NCBI GenBank assembly: GCA_964534315.1
Contig: CAZHOV010000215.1
Coordinates: forward strand, 1-8,037
Direction: 5' to 3'
DNA from: CAZHOV01 sp964534315
Lineage (GTDB): Bacteria; Bacteroidota; Bacteroidia; Chitinophagales; Saprospiraceae
DNA length: 8,037 bases
The notes under the pieces are model-generated. The model was not told the origin of the DNA, made no database searches, and saw only the letters and a program-made list of their open reading frames with translations. A program made the translations under genes and the position numbers. Positions 5,973-8,037 of the stretch are shown one piece after another (the stretch's first letter is position 1; every line of letters starts with the position of its first letter).

Positions 5973-6971
5973 CTACAATGCCAAAATCTCCGCCATCCTC
6001 ACTAAATCCTTGGAGGGTTCTTTGCTTTTAGTGATGGCCTCTTCCAAAGGGGTAAACGTAATTTCATTATCCTTTAAACCGGTCATTACATTGCTTTTTC
6101 CCGCCACCAATCCTTCCACGGCGGCGAAGCCCAGGCGGGAGGCGAGAACGCGATCGAAGCCAGAAGGGGAGCCTCCTCGTTGCAAGTGGCCGATGATCGT
6201 CACTTTAGTTTCGTAATGGTCAAAGACATTTTTTACTTCTGCAGCTATCTCCATAGCGCCTCCGCTTTTATTTCCTTCGGCAACGATAACCAGGCTGAAC
6301 AACTTCTTACGCTTGGCTCCTTTTTTGAGCACATTGATCAAGTTTTCGATGGTATTATTGTTATTTTCCGGAATGACGACGCTACTCGCACCGCTTCCGA
6401 TCCCGGTATTGAGCGCAATTAGCCCGCTGTGCCTACCCATTACTTCGATGAAGAATAACCGATTGTGTGAATCCGCTGTGTCGCGGATGCGGTCAACGGC
6501 TTCAATAGCAGTATTGACAGCGGTATCAAAACCAATAGTGGCATCGGTGCCCCAGAGGTCGTTATCGATAGTGCCGGGAACACCGATCATGGGCATACCA
6601 AATTCTTTTTCGAAAATAGTTGCGCCGGTAAAGGTACCGTTACCCCCGATCGCAATACAGCCGTCAATATCATGAGCTTGCAGCGACTCAAACGCTTGAG
6701 CTCTTCCCTTTTTGGTCAGAAAATCCTCGCTGCGGGCTGTTTTTAAAATCGTACCTCCCCGGTGTATAATATTGCCAACGTCATTGGTTTCTAACCGTAC
6801 AATATTTCCTTTGATCATTCCTTCATAACCGCGGCGAATACCAAAAACGTGGAGGTCCAGATAGGTGGCGTGCCGTACTATAGCCCGAATAGCAGCGTTC
6901 ATACCCGGTGCATCTCCTCCGGAAGTAAATACGGCAATTCGTTTGATTTCTTTTTTTGTTTCCTTACTCAT
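5973..6971 (-). CDS. pfkA: ATP-dependent 6-phosphofructokinase
   Basis: PfkA phosphorylates fructose 6-phosphate to fructose 1,6-bisphosphate, the committed step of glycolysis. The 332 residues match the group A family: SGGDAPGMNAAIR at 17-29 (ATP site), GGTILKTARSEDF at 72-84, PGTIDND at 132-138 with the catalytic base Asp136, DRIRDTADSHNR at 160-171, MGRHSG at 178-183 and GHLQRGGSPSGFDR at 261-274 (sugar phosphate site). Gly112, after the GGN motif, points to ATP rather than pyrophosphate as donor, since PPi enzymes carry Asp there. One oddity is Asn111 (codon AAC) where E. coli has the Mg-interacting Asp103. The short Lys-rich N-terminal extension (MSKETKKEIKR) is common in this phylum. 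It lies 77 nt downstream of the sugar kinase gene and probably shares its transcript. Its 3' end abuts the octamer array. Confidence 0.95.
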   Translation of the reverse strand: MSKETKKEIKRIAVFTSGGDAPGMNAAIRAIVRHATYLDLHVFGIRRGYEGMIKGNIVRLETNDVGNIIHRGGTILKTARSEDFLTKKGRAQAFESLQAHDIDGCIAIGGNGTFTGATIFEKEFGMPMIGVPGTIDNDLWGTDATIGFDTAVNTAIEAVDRIRDTADSHNRLFFIEVMGRHSGLIALNTGIGSGASSVVIPENNNNTIENLINVLKKGAKRKKLFSLVIVAEGNKSGGAMEIAAEVKNVFDHYETKVTIIGHLQRGGSPSGFDRVLASRLGFAAVEGLVAGKSNVMTGLKDNEITFTPLEEAITKSKEPSKDLVRMAEILAL

Positions 6972-7043
6972 TAATACGACATTGAGTTAATGGACAATTA
7001 AAATCGCTTTTTTGAATAATTGCCCGTCAGTTCGATTCAAAGG

Positions 7044-7051
7044 CAAATTTA
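7044..7051 (-). promoter_or_regulatory. Candidate pfkA promoter -7 element
   Basis: On the minus strand this is TAAATTTG, a full match to TAnnTTTG. It overlaps the stop codon of the kinase gene and lies 72 nt before the pfkA ATG. No convincing -33 TTG is visible upstream. It could give pfkA its own transcription start in addition to read-through from the kinase gene. Confidence 0.35.
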
Positions 7052-7900
7052 TGAATATTCCTGAATGTGGTAACCTAATAATCCTTCAATAGGCTTTTGT
7101 ACAATTCTTCCTGCGTTTAATCCGAACGATTCTAATGCATTTATCAAATGGGACTTGAAGTAGTAACTTATGGAACCCACAAAATGAATAGGCAAGGTCT
7201 GGTGATCAGCATATTTAAGAACATGGCGTTTGATAAATTCCCCGAAAACGTTCTGTATGATACTTCCTACTGGTTCCTCCTGTTGGTGCAAAGATATAAA
7301 GGGAACAAAAGATGCCAAAAATAAATTCGGTTGATTTCCATATAATTTCTCTAATACCTTTTTGCGTTCCAAGTCAAATTCAGCTTCTAATTGCTTGTTG
7401 ATATACTCGGGAAGCTCCCGATAAAAGTAAGCCCTTAAGAATTCTTTACCTAAATGCGTACCGCTGCCTTCATCGCCGATCAAATAACCCAGGTTGGCCA
7501 CCTGGTCAATGATTTTTTCTCCATCATACAAACAAGAATTTGACCCAGTTCCTAAAATACAGGGTATCCCCGGATTGTGTAGGCAAGTAGCCCTTGCAGC
7601 ACCCATCAGATCATGAGAGACTTCAATTGTCGCAGAGGGGAAAAAATGCCTGAAAACCTTGTGTAGGCGGTTCCGAAAGAGGGGAGTGGCGCACCCTGCA
7701 CCATAAAAATGAAGCGCTTCCAGATCATCTCTCCATTTTTTGGAAGAAAATTGATCCTGTAGCCGGTTGGTTAATTCATTATCAGATAAATATACCGGGT
7801 TCAATCCTGAACCCGAAAAGGCTTCCGAGCACCTTTTTTTATTAGGCTCTAGCAATACCCAATCTACTTTTGATGATCCGCCATCTGCGATTAAAATCAT
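7049..7900 (-). CDS. BadF/BadG-family sugar kinase, N-acetylglucosamine kinase-like
   Basis: This 283-residue protein belongs to the ASKHA (actin/hexokinase-like) ATPase fold. The phosphate-1 loop is ADGGSSKVDWVL at 5-16 with Asp6. A likely catalytic Asp97 lies in SHDLMGAARA, the phosphate-2 loop is GTGSNS at 117-122, and LGYLIGDEGSGTHLGKEFL at 138-156 is the hallmark of N-acetylglucosamine kinase-like BadF/BadG proteins. VGSISYYF at 241-248 forms the adenosine side. It is shorter than human GlcNAc kinase (about 344) but typical of the Bacteroidota version. It lacks the Cys cluster of the benzoyl-CoA reductase activators in this superfamily. The expected reaction is ATP-dependent 6-phosphorylation of N-acetylglucosamine or a related sugar released in wall recycling; the exact sugar is inferred. 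It is upstream of and codirectional with pfkA. Confidence 0.85.
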   Translation of the reverse strand: MILIADGGSSKVDWVLLEPNKKRCSEAFSGSGLNPVYLSDNELTNRLQDQFSSKKWRDDLEALHFYGAGCATPLFRNRLHKVFRHFFPSATIEVSHDLMGAARATCLHNPGIPCILGTGSNSCLYDGEKIIDQVANLGYLIGDEGSGTHLGKEFLRAYFYRELPEYINKQLEAEFDLERKKVLEKLYGNQPNLFLASFVPFISLHQQEEPVGSIIQNVFGEFIKRHVLKYADHQTLPIHFVGSISYYFKSHLINALESFGLNAGRIVQKPIEGLLGYHIQEYS

Positions 7901-7980
7901 AGCGCCTATTTTTATCTTTACCTAATTCCAAACAAAGTAGTATTTTTACAGTTGGATTTGAGAAGAATCATTAAAAAAAT

Positions 7981-7992
7981 CGTTCTTTGACA
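7981..7992 (+). promoter_or_regulatory. boxA of a probable rRNA operon leader, facing right
   Basis: CGTTCTTTGACA followed by AATTGTG matches the boxA antitermination element of rRNA leaders (E. coli TGCTCTTTAACAATT). The 137-nt region 7901-8037 contains no gene and lies divergent to the kinase gene. TATTTTTA at 7941-7948 and TATCTTTA at 7913-7920 are -7-like boxes that could start the transcript, neither with a clear -33 element. I infer that a 16S rRNA gene begins shortly beyond the right edge; no rRNA sequence itself is seen. Confidence 0.6.
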
Positions 7993-8037
7993 AATTGTGT
8001 GGAATGAAAAATAGTAATCCTTGAATGCCCTTGTGGC

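Noticed and set aside
6313..6675. 120-residue plus-strand ORF
   Set aside because: It is antisense to conserved pfkA motifs (PGTIDND, MGRHSG).
7901..8037. Start of the 16S rRNA gene inside the window
   Set aside because: No sequence resembling the 16S 5' end (AGAGTTTGATC region) is present; only leader-like sequence is seen.

Overview
The window looks like chromosomal DNA of a member of the Bacteroidota, possibly the Saprospiria or Cytophagia (the class is inferred, not proven). The FabH is of the long type typical of that phylum. The sugar kinase next to pfkA is the BadF/BadG-type N-acetylglucosamine kinase-like form. The clear genes lack Shine-Dalgarno sequences, base composition is moderately AT-rich, and some upstream regions hold near matches to the Bacteroidota -7 element TAnnTTTG.

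Layout, left to right. Positions 1-1430 hold a tetratricopeptide-repeat (TPR) gene on the plus strand whose 5' end is damaged or incomplete. A short sequence matching an rRNA-operon boxA lies at the extreme left edge, pointing left. Positions 1486-2197 hold a two-gene toxin-antitoxin module (RHH-like antitoxin, PIN-domain toxin). It is followed by a perfect 13-bp inverted repeat that separates it from a convergent pair on the minus strand: a DUF4163/DUF3298 lipoprotein (3499-4302) and, downstream of it, fabH (2355-3422). From 4438 to 5524 runs prfB (release factor 2) with an intact autoregulatory +1 frameshift site. Convergent with it is pfkA (5973-6971, minus), preceded on the same strand by a sugar kinase gene (7049-7900). 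The gap between prfB and pfkA (5525-5972) is filled mostly by about 41 copies of a degenerate octamer, YTTTCCYA. The right edge (7901-8037) looks like an rRNA-operon leader with a boxA pointing right.

How the genes relate: most are housekeeping genes. FabH starts fatty-acid chains, RF2 ends translation at UGA/UAA, PfkA commits fructose 6-phosphate to glycolysis, and the kinase probably phosphorylates an amino sugar feeding the same pool. The toxin-antitoxin pair is the main accessory element. The unusual parts are the pfkA-adjacent octamer array with a G-rich pfkA-sense strand, the two outward-facing boxA sequences, the disrupted TPR gene, and an Asp-to-Asn change at the PfkA Mg-binding position. 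I found no clear evidence of a wholly new multi-gene system.
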